Part shown: positions 8,054 to 16,648 of the stretch, piece after piece
Position numbering within the stretch: position 1 is the first letter of the stretch
Layout: each line of letters starts with the position of its first letter
NCBI GenBank assembly: GCA_029549985.1
Contig: JAKPIB010000015.1
Location: 1 to 64,000, forward strand
DNA length: 64,000 nucleotides
Direction of reading: 5' to 3'
Source: Bacillota bacterium
GTDB lineage: Bacteria; Bacillota; Clostridia; Caldicoprobacterales; DTU083
Position numbers and translations under genes: made by a program
Notes under the pieces: generated by a model
What the model saw: only the letters and a program-made list of their open reading frames with translations
What the model was told of the DNA's origin: nothing
Databases searched by the model: none

Positions 8054-10228
8054 CTAATCATAAATATTCTCAAGCCGGCTGCCGGGATAGTAGTGTTCTA
8101 TGATTTCAATGAAGTTCTTGCCCATCAGGGTGAGTCCGTAGGTCCCGTACTGGCTCATGCCGACTCCGTGCCCATAGCCTCCGCCTGCTATCCGTATATA
8201 TGTAATACTGCCCTCATTGTCCCTGCTGAAATCTATATAGGCAAAAGCGCTCGGCAGTATGGGGAAGTCCGTCCTTTTGCTCCCGTCATTGCAAATAAGC
8301 TCTATGGGCTTGCCGTTTTGCAGGTAGTTGACCGGCTTCAAAACCTGCCTGATATTGTACTCCTTGATTATTTTAAACGTTCCGCGGGTCGTAGTGATCT
8401 CCAGCTCCATCATATTGCCGCCCGCGCCTCTTTTTAAGACTTCGATGTTCTGCAGCCTGCCTACATCATCAGGTATATCAAGGCTTTTATAGGTGTTTCC
8501 CGTTCTAGTGAGGACAAAATCCGGCTGTTCATTGTACACCTTTTTCAGGTTGGCCTTGAGCGTGGCTTCCAGTTGTTCCAGGGTGAATACTGTTTCCCAT
8601 CTGAAGAAAGGGGAGAACCTGTCATAGCCTGGCAGGTCCTTGTTGTTGATAAAGCTGCGCAAATTCTCTTCATTATGCAGGCTGGGCGCATTTCCCGGGT
8701 ACTGAGGCTTGGCAGTAAGATATGGGACCTGCTCGGAGGGGAATTCCTTCTTGTCGTTGCTCCACACCTCGTGGCAATTGGCTGTATATCCGCAGGATGT
8801 TGAAAAAAACCTTGTATCTACTATACTGCCGTCGTATACGGGGACCAGGCCTGCTGTTTCCTCCACTGCATATGATGCCACATCGTTTTGCACTGTATTG
8901 TTGTAGACCTGGCTGCTTGTGGAATCATCCAGGTGAGCGCCATAGAACCTGAATCCGGATGACTGCATGGCCCTGACGGCATATGCTCGTGCAGCCACTG
9001 CCTGGACCTTCAGGGCTTCAAAGCCAAACAGTACGGGCATCTCACTGGGCACTACAGATTTTAGGTATTCCTCCAGGCTCACTTCATTGATGAGCACCAG
9101 CCCACCTTTATAAAGGGCTACTTCAAGTATGCCTTTGTAAGGGGTCCCATCCAGGTTTGCCGTATGACCCCGGGCAATGGTGGTCACCTTTAGGCTGCCG
9201 GTTCCTTCAGGCTTAATATACCACCTGAACATTGATGAGGCAATCTGTCTGCCCTTATGATAAACTTCTGACTTGTTGTCCAAGGATCTGAATTCCGCAA
9301 TATCGCCACTATTGAACCTGAGGCTCTTGCCGCTTAATGGTGAGGTTACAGTGAAACCGGTACTGCAGGTGATCCTCACTATGTCATGATATATGCTGGT
9401 GTGTCCGCTGGTACGCAAAGCAACCCTTACGGAGTCGCTTACCCGCTCGGGTTTCTCGTAGACAGCCGCCAGGCCTATACCATCTGCATTGCGGTACAGG
9501 ATAACGTTCTCAGCAGCAACGGGCAGCTCATGATCTCCTGCATACTCAAGCCTGCCGTCAGCGATCATGTAGACTGGAAAACTTCCTTTGACCGGCAGAT
9601 ATCCTTTGTTCATATCTTCGATCATCGTACCGGTCAATGCCATGACCCTGGCCAGCACAGTCGGGGACAAGGGCTCTGTCTTGGCCAGAAAGCCATCTAG
9701 GGTCAGGATGGCTGCAGGTGTACCCTCCTTCAGTGCATCCTGGTTATCAGGGTGTACCTCAACATTGATGGCAGTGCCCCCGATATCAACGGTCCAATAT
9801 ATAGCTCCCTTGTCATCTGTTTGCTTGTTCAAGGGCATCACGAGTTCATACGACTCTACTTCCGGAAACCTGGTGATCTGCCATTTATTCTCACTTTTTT
9901 GCAAGTCGAAGTATATCAATGCCTTGCCTGCCTTGAACTCGACTAATGCTTTTACCTGCACTGAATCCGGCCCGGCTGGTGTTTGATCCGCAACCTTGAA
10001 GGACTCTACTTTTTCCTGCAGCATGAGCTCTACAAAGCTATGGTCCTGCAGCTGTGGGGCAATAAGCTCCTCGTAGGCATAATCTCCATTTGATATGCTT
10101 TGAAGGAAGCGATGCACCGTTTCACGCGGCAGGGAACGGGCAAATATCAAAACCAGGAATGCCGCTGCCAAAATCAACAATATGAAAGGTACAACAGTAA
10201 GAAATACCTTCTTGTTCAAAACGCTCAC
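8054..10228 (-). CDS. SpoIID/LytB-domain protein with long N-terminal extension
   Basis: 724 residues. One N-terminal membrane anchor (about 8-29) is followed by about 350 residues of extracytoplasmic region and then the SpoIID/LytB domain, with EYLKSVVPSEMP (catalytic-type Glu at E396), the AVAARAYA helix and the C-terminal GYGHGVGMSQYG motif. SpoIID is a lytic transglycosylase that acts on denuded glycan strands at engulfment; this protein is about twice as long as SpoIID, and stands next to cca rather than in a sporulation cluster. Its role as a wall-acting enzyme is therefore an inference from the domain. The middle part (about 150-330) I do not recognise. Confidence 0.8.
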   Translation of the reverse strand: MSVLNKKVFLTVVPFILLILAAAFLVLIFARSLPRETVHRFLQSISNGDYAYEELIAPQLQDHSFVELMLQEKVESFKVADQTPAGPDSVQVKALVEFKAGKALIYFDLQKSENKWQITRFPEVESYELVMPLNKQTDDKGAIYWTVDIGGTAINVEVHPDNQDALKEGTPAAILTLDGFLAKTEPLSPTVLARVMALTGTMIEDMNKGYLPVKGSFPVYMIADGRLEYAGDHELPVAAENVILYRNADGIGLAAVYEKPERVSDSVRVALRTSGHTSIYHDIVRITCSTGFTVTSPLSGKSLRFNSGDIAEFRSLDNKSEVYHKGRQIASSMFRWYIKPEGTGSLKVTTIARGHTANLDGTPYKGILEVALYKGGLVLINEVSLEEYLKSVVPSEMPVLFGFEALKVQAVAARAYAVRAMQSSGFRFYGAHLDDSTSSQVYNNTVQNDVASYAVEETAGLVPVYDGSIVDTRFFSTSCGYTANCHEVWSNDKKEFPSEQVPYLTAKPQYPGNAPSLHNEENLRSFINNKDLPGYDRFSPFFRWETVFTLEQLEATLKANLKKVYNEQPDFVLTRTGNTYKSLDIPDDVGRLQNIEVLKRGAGGNMMELEITTTRGTFKIIKEYNIRQVLKPVNYLQNGKPIELICNDGSKRTDFPILPSAFAYIDFSRDNEGSITYIRIAGGGYGHGVGMSQYGTYGLTLMGKNFIEIIEHYYPGSRLENIYD

Positions 10229-10313
10229 CTCTAAACATATGTATATGCACGCTAGCCTACGGTATAGATTATGGACAACCGGTCAGGTGTACAGACAAAA
10301 AGATGCTACATAA

Positions 10314-10344
10314 AGTATAAGTTTAAGTAGATGGTATTTGTCAA
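10314..10344 (-). promoter_or_regulatory. Possible promoter of the SpoIID-like operon
   Basis: Read on the minus strand: TTGACA (10344-10339) and TATACT (10319-10314), spacer 19, or TTATAC with spacer 18. The spacing is longer than ideal. Confidence 0.4.
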
Positions 10345-10376
10345 TAAAAAAGAAACAGCGGAGTGACCGCTGTTTC
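10345..10376 (-). terminator. Terminator of the ABC permease gene
   Basis: Read on the minus strand: ten-base-pair stem GAAACAGCGG/CCGCTGTTTC (10352-10376) with a five-base loop, followed by a run of T. A canonical intrinsic terminator seven bases after the permease stop. Confidence 0.9.
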
Positions 10377-10382
10377 CGATTA

Positions 10383-11207
10383 TCACTGGCGCCATCTGAG
10401 ATATTTTTTTTCAAGCCATGCAACGCCCTGATACATGAGTGCTGCAGCGACAGCCAGGATCATGACGCTGGTCATTACAAGGTCAAGCTTGAATACCTGG
10501 CCTCCATAGACGGCAAGGTAACCGAGCCCTGCCCTGGAGACAAGGAACTCACCGACAATGACTCCTACCCAGGACATCCCAACGTTGATCTTCAGGGCAG
10601 ATATGATAGTCGGTATGCTGGCAGGGAGTATTACCTTGCTGAGTACTTGAGTTTTGGTCGCGCCAAAGGTCTTAAGCAGCTTAATCTTGTCAGGGTTCAC
10701 TTCCAAAAACCCATTTAAAACGCCGATGACCGTCACCACTATCGATATCAGCAAGGCCATTACGACTATCGATACAGGCCCGGCACCGACCCAGACGATT
10801 ATGATAGGGCCCAGCGCTATTTTTGGCAGCGCATTCAGTACGACCAGATACGGATCGGCGACCTTGGCCAAGAAGTCAGACCACCATAGTATGATGGCGA
10901 TCAGAGTGCCCAATATGGTCCCTACTGTAAAACCTATTATCGTTTCGAGCATCGTTATTGAGACATGCCTGAAAAGCTCGCCTTCCCTTGCCAGGCTGAT
11001 GATGGTTTTTACTATCCGGGAAGGCTGGCTTGTTATGAAAGCATCTATCCAGCCCAGGGAGGCAGCTACCTCCCAAAGGACGATAAAGACGATCAGCACT
11101 GCTATTTGAGTTATCCTGATCGAAAGCTTATATCTTCGTACCTTCTTCAGGTAGGCCAGATGCTCCTCCGATACCGGTGCTTTGTTATTGTTAGTTGACA
11201 TGGACAT
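10383..11207 (-). CDS. ABC transporter permease, SsuC/TauC type
   Basis: 274-residue inner-membrane permease with about six membrane segments and the cytoplasmic EAA-type loop around residues 175-205 (KTFGATKTQVLSKVILPAS). The type is that of importers of sulfonates, taurine, nitrate or thiamine precursors, energised by the adjacent ATPase, whose 3' end it overlaps by 17 bases (11191-11207), which points to coupled translation. A terminator follows immediately. The substrate is not fixed by sequence. Confidence 0.9.
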   Translation of the reverse strand: MSMSTNNNKAPVSEEHLAYLKKVRRYKLSIRITQIAVLIVFIVLWEVAASLGWIDAFITSQPSRIVKTIISLAREGELFRHVSITMLETIIGFTVGTILGTLIAIILWWSDFLAKVADPYLVVLNALPKIALGPIIIVWVGAGPVSIVVMALLISIVVTVIGVLNGFLEVNPDKIKLLKTFGATKTQVLSKVILPASIPTIISALKINVGMSWVGVIVGEFLVSRAGLGYLAVYGGQVFKLDLVMTSVMILAVAAALMYQGVAWLEKKYLRWRQ

Positions 11208-11967
11208 CCAGCTCCTCCCATATGATGTTGAAGTATTCCCTAAACTCCGGGGCCTTCCTGAGGCTTACCGGGTTTCGCTTTTCACCTGACAGGTGTATGT
11301 CATGGCTGCTCTTGATCACCCCGGGACGCTTGCTCAGGACTATCACCCTGTTGCACATGGATATTGCTTCCGAGATATCATGAGTAACGAGCAGCGCAGT
11401 CTTTTTCTCCTTTTTGATAATGTCAGCAACTTCATCGGACAAGGCCAGCCTCGTCTGGTAGTCCAGGGCTGAAAAGGGTTCATCCAGCAAGAGTATCTTC
11501 GGGTCGACTGCCAATGTTCTGATCAGGGCCACCCTTTGCCTCATGCCGCCTGAGAGCTGGCGGGGATAATGGTTTTTGAAATCACCCAGTCCATAGGTGT
11601 CCAGCAGCTTCATAACCTTTTTTTTGTTTTCTTCATTGGCTTTCTTCTGGATTTCGAGTCCCAGCATAACATTTTGAAGTATAGTGCGCCATTCAAACAA
11701 ATGATCCTGCTGTAGCATGTATCCGACCTTGGAGGAAGGACCTTCGACTTCTTTACCTTCAATTTTGACCTGCCCCGAGCATGGTTTGATCAGACCTGCA
11801 ATCAAAGAAAGAATAGTAGATTTTCCGCATCCGCTTGGACCTACTATCCCTATGAATTCACCTTCCTGGACTTCCAGGTCTATGTTCTTAAGGGCAGGAG
11901 TCTCACCTTCAAGATCCTGGTAGTTCATACATACTCCTTCTAGTGATACTATGCCTTGTTTACTCAT
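11191..11967 (-). CDS. ABC transporter ATP-binding protein, SsuB/TauB type
   Basis: 258 residues with all ATPase motifs: Walker A GPSGCGKST (about 43-51), Q-loop, signature LSGGMRQR, Walker B LLLDEPFSALD and the switch histidine in LLVTHDI. Partner of the SsuC/TauC-like permease that overlaps its end. The start ATG (MSKQG) follows AAAGGAGG on the minus strand. The likely binding protein is encoded at 13473-14468 but is cut off by two terminators and an oppositely oriented gene. Confidence 0.92.
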   Translation of the reverse strand: MSKQGIVSLEGVCMNYQDLEGETPALKNIDLEVQEGEFIGIVGPSGCGKSTILSLIAGLIKPCSGQVKIEGKEVEGPSSKVGYMLQQDHLFEWRTILQNVMLGLEIQKKANEENKKKVMKLLDTYGLGDFKNHYPRQLSGGMRQRVALIRTLAVDPKILLLDEPFSALDYQTRLALSDEVADIIKKEKKTALLVTHDISEAISMCNRVIVLSKRPGVIKSSHDIHLSGEKRNPVSLRKAPEFREYFNIIWEELDVHVN

Positions 11968-12071
11968 CTACGGCAATCCTCCTTTGATTATTCCCTTAGT
12001 TCATTGTATTCCGATAGGCAGATTTTGTTCAGAGGAAAGCGCTGCTAGTATGCCGGTACTGGCTGATGGCA

Positions 12072-12097
12072 TAAAAAAAAACAGCCTTTCGGCTGCT
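12072..12097 (-). terminator. Terminator of the small membrane protein gene
   Basis: Read on the minus strand: AGCAGCC-GAAA-GGCTGT, a GNRA-type tetraloop hairpin, followed by a run of about nine T. It lies just after the stop of the gene at 12104-12481. Confidence 0.85.
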
Positions 12098-12103
12098 ATC
12101 AGG

Positions 12104-12481
12104 CTATCTATTTAACAGCTTGTAAACAAGCTGTACTATCAGGGCTATCACCAGGCCGGCAAAAGCGCTGACGAAAAAGTACATAACGCCTGCTATATCG
12201 CCCCAGCTATCATTTCCTCCGGTGGCGAAGCTTGCATACATAAGGATGAAGCCGGTCAGTATGCTGACCAGAAATACTATGGCAGATACCTTTTGCCTAA
12301 ACAGATAGAGCAAGGCCGATATCACACCCAAAGCCAGGGATGTGATCGCATAGGCCTTTATGTTCTGGCCGGTTATGCTGATACCAAGTGAGATCCTGAT
12401 CCCTGCATAAAACAGGATGAAAGAGACCAGGGCCGTGATGAGTCCGATGATCGCATAGTTGAATCTTTTGATCTGTACCAT
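12104..12481 (-). CDS. Small integral membrane protein, unknown function
   Basis: 125 residues with four hydrophobic segments (about 9-30, 42-62, 66-87, 98-122) and short loops; the N-terminus MVQIKRFNYA is basic. Layout resembles the small four-helix membrane proteins common in Firmicutes (TIGR04086/YrzE-like), but I cannot assign it to one. It stands alone between the importer genes and the AAC(3)-family gene, with its own terminator. Confidence 0.65.
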   Translation of the reverse strand: MVQIKRFNYAIIGLITALVSFILFYAGIRISLGISITGQNIKAYAITSLALGVISALLYLFRQKVSAIVFLVSILTGFILMYASFATGGNDSWGDIAGVMYFFVSAFAGLVIALIVQLVYKLLNR

Positions 12482-12619
12482 GTGTACAACCCCTTTTGTC
12501 CGTAATTATATCCATTATACCAGACATAACTCCTGCATAGAATACGAACTTATAAGTTGACATATGCCCTGGCATGAAATATCATCAAAACTAGCATAGG
12601 GAACAGGGGGAGCGTCTAT

Positions 12620-13399
12620 ATGTATACCAAACACGACCTTATCCGGGATATAAAGAATCTTGGCATAGCCAGGGAGGATACCCTGCTCGTACACTCATCA
12701 ATGAAGGCCATAGGGGAAGTTGAAGGTGGAGCAGACGCGGTGCTCGATGCATTTATAGAGTATATGGAGCCGGGCTTGCTCGTTTTTCCCACTCATACAT
12801 GGAGCACGATTGGAAGCGAGCGCTTGCTGTTTGATCCGCGTACAGAGCCTTCCTGCGTTGGCATATTGACCAACCTTTTCATGAAAAGGCCTGGGGTTGT
12901 CCGGTCTCTGCACCCGACCCATTCGATAGCGGCCCTGGGCAGGGACGCCGCCCAATATGCGGCCGGCGAGGAGTACTCAGATACGCCATGCTCCCGCAGC
13001 GGCTGCTGGGGTAAGCTGTACGACAGGAATGCAAAGGTTCTGTTTCTCGGCTGCAGCATGAAGAAAAACACCATCATCCACGGGGTTGAGGAGTGGAACA
13101 ATATAGAAAACCGTCTCACCAACACCCATGTTATGATGCAAATAGCCATGCCGGACGGGACTGTCATGGACCGGCCCATGCGCGGCCATAGCGCGCCTGT
13201 ACCTGATATATCAAGCAATTATGACAAGCTGAAAGCCCCGCTGGTGCACCTGGGTATCGCAAGGTGCGGCAGGATCGGGGATGCTGACAGTGTGCTATGT
13301 GATGTGAGAAAAATGGTAGATCTGACTTCCGAGTTCTTGAAGCGGGACCCGGACTTGTTCCTGGATGACAGCCCGGTCCCTGAAGAATGGTACAAATAA
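12620..13399 (+). CDS. AAC(3)-family N-acetyltransferase (YokD/FrbF-like)
   Basis: 259 residues of the antibiotic_NAT fold: the acetyl-CoA binding block LLVHSSMKAIGEVEGGAD near residue 22, the PTHTW stretch near 57, SLHPTHSIAALG near 95 and the HGVEEWNNIENRL region near 154. The family includes aminoglycoside 3-N-acetyltransferases, but most chromosomal members have other or unknown acyl acceptors, so resistance should not be assumed. The ATG follows AGGGGGAGCG at about 12606. It is oriented against both flanking importer segments. Confidence 0.85.
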   Translation: MYTKHDLIRDIKNLGIAREDTLLVHSSMKAIGEVEGGADAVLDAFIEYMEPGLLVFPTHTWSTIGSERLLFDPRTEPSCVGILTNLFMKRPGVVRSLHPTHSIAALGRDAAQYAAGEEYSDTPCSRSGCWGKLYDRNAKVLFLGCSMKKNTIIHGVEEWNNIENRLTNTHVMMQIAMPDGTVMDRPMRGHSAPVPDISSNYDKLKAPLVHLGIARCGRIGDADSVLCDVRKMVDLTSEFLKRDPDLFLDDSPVPEEWYK

Positions 13400-13401
13400 A
13401 C

Positions 13402-13431
13402 GAAAAAGGAGGAACTGTTCTCAGTTCCTCC
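13402..13431. terminator. Terminator between AAC(3) and the binding-protein gene
   Basis: Ten-base-pair stem GGAGGAACTG (13408-13417 with 13422-13431). Read on the minus strand it is followed by TTTTT, so it ends the binding-protein transcript; for the plus strand the tail is weak. Confidence 0.8.
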
Positions 13432-13472
13432 CTGCGTTTATAGCCAACCGGAGAAGATTCCCGGCCCAATGC

Positions 13473-14468
13473 TTATTTTACTACGCTGTCAGCATATTTG
13501 TTGGTGGTGATTTTCTCAAAAGGTGCCCGTTTGGCGAGCTCACCTGCTGTTTCCATGATGTCCTGCAGCCGGTCAAAGGCCTCCTTTTTCATCCTGGGAT
13601 CCTTTGGCCAGGTGTCCTGGTCCTTGTATCTCTTGACGACGGTGACCAGCACTTCCATATCAGCATCAGGGAAGGCAGGCTTTATAGCCTCAGCTATTTT
13701 TTCAGGCGTATTGTTGGCAACAAACTGTTGACCCTTGTAGATTGCCCTTGTGAATCGGGTGATAAGATCCTCATTCTTTTCAATATAGCTCTTTTTCGCC
13801 ATATAGGCGGTATAGGGCAGCTCTCCCGCGGCAGCTCCGATGGATGCTACCACATAACCTGATCCTTCTTTTTCAAGCGTAGCAGCTACAGGCTCAAACA
13901 AAGCTACATAGTCACCGGTCCCGCCTTTGAAAGCGCCGGCCATCAGGTCAAACTGGATGTTGGTCAGGAATTCCAGGTCCTTATTTGGGACCAGGCCATG
14001 CTGTCTGAGTACATACTCTAATGCCATAGCCGGGACTCCGCCCTTACGACCTCCGATTATGGTCTTGCCTGCAAGGCTTTCCCATTTGAAGTCAGGCTCC
14101 GGATTTCTGCCTACCAGGAAGGAACCGTCCTTTTGGGTCAGCTGGGCAAATACGATGGGGTGATCCTCTCTACCTTCGTTATACACATAGATCGTAGCTT
14201 CCGGGCCGCAGAAGCCGATGTCTGCCTGGCCTGCCAGTACACCGGTCATGACCTTGTCAGCACCGCCGGCATTGAAAAGCTCGATCTCGATACCTTCATC
14301 CTCAAAATACCCTTCATGAATCGCTACATACATGGGGGCATAGAAAATCGAATGAGTCACTTCCCACAACCTGACTTTTGACGTAGTCTGCTTGCCACAG
14401 CCCGTCAAAGCAAAGGCGGCTACCAGCATTAGTGTAAGTAGTAAAATCAGAAGTTTAAAGCGCTTCAA
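13473..14468 (-). CDS. ABC transporter substrate-binding lipoprotein, NMT1/SsuA type
   Basis: 331 residues from the TTG at 14468, which lies behind AAGGAGGG on the minus strand; the upstream in-frame ATG at 14552 would put 28 non-signal residues before the signal sequence. It has a lipoprotein signal peptide ending in ALTGC (lipid-modified Cys near 22). The mature part matches periplasmic-binding-like II proteins for sulfonate, nitrate or thiamine-precursor uptake (FYAPMYVAIHEGYFEDEG, then GQADIGFCGPE). It probably serves the SsuBC-like pair at 10383-11967. No TPP riboswitch is seen upstream, so a thiamine-precursor role has no support from regulation. Confidence 0.88.
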   Translation of the reverse strand: MKRFKLLILLLTLMLVAAFALTGCGKQTTSKVRLWEVTHSIFYAPMYVAIHEGYFEDEGIEIELFNAGGADKVMTGVLAGQADIGFCGPEATIYVYNEGREDHPIVFAQLTQKDGSFLVGRNPEPDFKWESLAGKTIIGGRKGGVPAMALEYVLRQHGLVPNKDLEFLTNIQFDLMAGAFKGGTGDYVALFEPVAATLEKEGSGYVVASIGAAAGELPYTAYMAKKSYIEKNEDLITRFTRAIYKGQQFVANNTPEKIAEAIKPAFPDADMEVLVTVVKRYKDQDTWPKDPRMKKEAFDRLQDIMETAGELAKRAPFEKITTNKYADSVVK

Positions 14469-14586
14469 GCAAATCCCTCCTTGAAATAAAGTCTTTTTCT
14501 GTATATAATATTCTGAGTGCGGCAAAAGGTGAAAGAAGGGACACTGAAACAATGCCTGCCGCCTAAAAAATACAAGTTAAAAAATG

Positions 14587-14615
14587 ATGACATAACTGTT
14601 TTATCGTGCTATAAT
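14587..14615 (+). promoter_or_regulatory. Promoter of the tRNA-Thr/tRNA-Pro unit
   Basis: ATGACA at 14587-14592 and TATAAT at 14610-14615 with a 17-base spacer, 25 bases before tRNA-Thr. Confidence 0.6.
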
Positions 14616-14640
14616 TTATATTCGCAATGGTTATTTCCTT

Positions 14641-14716
14641 GCCAATATAGCTCAGCAGGTAGAGCAGCAGTTTCGTAAACTGCAGGTCAGGGGTTCGAGC
14701 CCCCTTATTGGCTCCA
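14641..14716 (+). tRNA. tRNA-Thr (anticodon CGT)
   Basis: 76-nt cloverleaf with encoded CCA. Acceptor GCCAATA pairs with TATTGGC; D arm GCTC/GAGC; anticodon stem GCAGT/ACTGC with loop TTCGTAA giving anticodon CGT; T arm AGGGG-TTCGAGC-CCCCT. Seven bases before tRNA-Pro, same transcript. Confidence 0.95.
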
Positions 14717-14723
14717 TATTTTT

Positions 14724-14800
<77 letters not shown>

Positions 14801-14804
14801 TAAA

Positions 14805-14837
14805 AAAACGGCGATCTTTTATCAAGGTCGCCGTTTT
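14805..14837. terminator. Terminator after tRNA-Pro
   Basis: Ten-base-pair stem AAAACGGCGA/TCGCCGTTTT (14805-14814 with 14828-14837), T run inside the 3' arm; reads as a terminator on both strands. Confidence 0.85.
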
Positions 14838-15035
14838 GATTTCCTGATTTCTCATCTTGAATTTACTCACGTCATACAATTGCCCTTTCCAGGCACTTGA
14901 ATAAAAGTGCATGGATATATAACTTTGAATTTTTTATATAACACGCAAGCAAATCCTATCCAAGTCTGCTTTCGGCCTTGCAACCCCTTTTACAAGTATT
15001 TATGGAGTGTGCAGGATCTCGCTTGTCGGCGCTGA

Positions 15036-15242
15036 GTATGCGGTGATCTAGCTAAGCCCGGAGTCATCACGAGAACGGAGTCGCCATATGACAGACTGAT
15101 CGAGTATATGAACGGCCAGGGCTATAGCAAGGAGGATCAGTATGGTGCAAAGGTAATATTGCGAAACAAGGAAACCGATGATATAGCCGGGATACTTTAC
15201 TCAGGCGGAGGCAGGTTCTCGGAGTGGAGATGGCTAGAATAG
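15036..15242 (+). pseudogene. Decayed ORF fragment in the 490-bp gap after the tRNAs
   Basis: The stretch from the tRNA terminator (14838) to 15325 has no intact gene. Within it, a frame open from 15036 to the stop at 15240-15242 reads like protein: LIEYMNGQGYSKEDQYGA followed by KVILRNKETDDIAGILYSG and ending WRWLE. The pattern (helix, then three short strands ending in an aromatic-rich tail) resembles the C-terminus of small Firmicute hypothetical proteins. No ribosome site or start precedes it except ATG at 15108, which lacks a Shine-Dalgarno, so I read it as the tail of a truncated gene. Upstream bases 14838-15035 show no feature. Confidence 0.4.
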
Positions 15243-15325
15243 CAACGCCGATTTACAACCTGCAATTAAAGGCTTTATATAAAAGAGCAATATATTAATG
15301 CGAATGGGCATGGATGGTATTGGAT

Positions 15326-16345
15326 TTACTCGACAGTAAACTCATCCAGGAAATAAGCCCTTGTATTTGCATGCCTTCCTTCGCTGTCCGTGACATCAAA
15401 GCGGATATACCCGTCCATAGGGTGGATATCAAAGACGGCTTCATTTAACACACGTCCGTTTTCGGCAGCAAACAGCTTTGCCCGCCTGCCTTGGGTAGTC
15501 ATGGAAATGTACCTGGCATCTGAGCATTTTATATATGCCTTGCCATCTTCTACATAAAGTTCATTGATATACGGACCGAAGGAGGCGTAGAAGTTCCCTT
15601 TGATCAGTGAATCCATGACTGCCGAATAGGTAAGCTTTTCTGCCTTTATCATAGTGAAACCGCCAAAGTAATCGGACAATGCAGCAGGCTTGTCGGCCAT
15701 GCTGTGGCAGTCATCGTTGGCAGTACAGAATATCCTGCCGGCCTGGCGCAGGTATGTATCATAATCCTTGATGTTGTACTCGCTTATGCCCATTTTCGCA
15801 CAGCCGGTATTGTAGATCTCCATGGCGAAGAATCCCTTATATCTGCAGAAATCAAATGCGTCTTCCAGAGACCATGCCGGATGGTTGTATTGCACTATGA
15901 ATCCGCTGTTGTTGGCCTCCTCGATGATATGGTTGATGGTTTCGGGTGAATAGGTTCTATGATAGATCCCGCCCTTGTATTTCTGACGGTCGATGATCTC
16001 TTTGCTGATGCACCAGCAATAGTCCGGGTTGAAGCAAACGGCGGTATCGATGTCAGGTCTTGTGGCGAAAAGGTTGAGATGACAGGTTTTCTTGAGGTCA
16101 AATGGTCCGGGCTTGTCTTCAGTTACTGCTATTTCATATCCGGTTATGGTGAGGAAGTCAGCGTCGTTCAGATAAGAGTGATCTATCAATACCTCATGGT
16201 CGGTTATCGACAAAACGGAGTATCCGTTGCTTTTATATAAGGCCTTCAGTTCTTCCGGAGAAAGCCTGCCATCGGAAATAGTGCTGTGGCAGTGGAGATT
16301 TGCCTTGTAAAAGCGGCCTTCCCTGGGAAACAGGTATTTTTTCAT
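15326..16345 (-). CDS. PHP-domain phosphoesterase
   Basis: 339 residues from the ATG at 16345 (MKKYLFPREG), behind AAAGGAG on the minus strand; the longer frame to 16495 adds 50 residues without family character. The PHP metal site is visible: NLHCHSTISDG (HxH near residues 16-18), ITDHE near 50, NHPAWS near 149 and the late DCHS. PHP enzymes hydrolyse phosphoesters, for instance nucleoside 3',5'-bisphosphates or histidinol phosphate; this one resembles the YciV/TrpH-like stand-alone group. A C-terminal beta-rich part of about 80 residues follows. Substrate unknown. Confidence 0.8.
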   Translation of the reverse strand: MKKYLFPREGRFYKANLHCHSTISDGRLSPEELKALYKSNGYSVLSITDHEVLIDHSYLNDADFLTITGYEIAVTEDKPGPFDLKKTCHLNLFATRPDIDTAVCFNPDYCWCISKEIIDRQKYKGGIYHRTYSPETINHIIEEANNSGFIVQYNHPAWSLEDAFDFCRYKGFFAMEIYNTGCAKMGISEYNIKDYDTYLRQAGRIFCTANDDCHSMADKPAALSDYFGGFTMIKAEKLTYSAVMDSLIKGNFYASFGPYINELYVEDGKAYIKCSDARYISMTTQGRRAKLFAAENGRVLNEAVFDIHPMDGYIRFDVTDSEGRHANTRAYFLDEFTVE

Positions 16346-16472
16346 AAATGTCTCCTTTCGACGCGTCATATACATATAATAAATGATACCACTTATTGCA
16401 GGGTTTTCAATAATAAAATCTACGTGTCTGCAGACCATATAGCTAAAAGGATTGAAGGACGTGAATTTGTGT

Positions 16473-16501
16473 TTGACATTACACAGGAAATACATTACAA
16501 T
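16473..16501 (+). promoter_or_regulatory. Promoter upstream of pgsA
   Basis: TTGACA at 16473-16478 and TACAAT at 16496-16501, spacer 17. Transcription from here gives pgsA a leader of about 140 nt (16508-16648) in which I recognise no riboswitch. The rest of the 300-base gap between the PHP gene and pgsA shows nothing else. Confidence 0.65.
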
Positions 16502-16648
16502 TGGTTCGTGTCCTGTTAGAGCAGGGAATCGGGTTTTGTAGACAGGCGTGTAAATTTACTAAATATTAGAGGACTTTAGATGGTTTAGTCGAATACAATA
16601 GTAGTGGCTAGGCTCAATGTCGAGACGGCATGAAGGGAGGCTTACTTT

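Noticed and set aside
12620-13399. Clinical aminoglycoside-resistance gene
   Set aside because: Only family-level similarity to AAC(3); chromosomal clostridial members are mostly of other or unknown specificity, and there is no mobile element near.
14469-14640. Possible TPP riboswitch before the NMT1-type binding-protein gene
   Set aside because: The conserved CTGAGA and ACCTGA blocks are not present on the minus strand.
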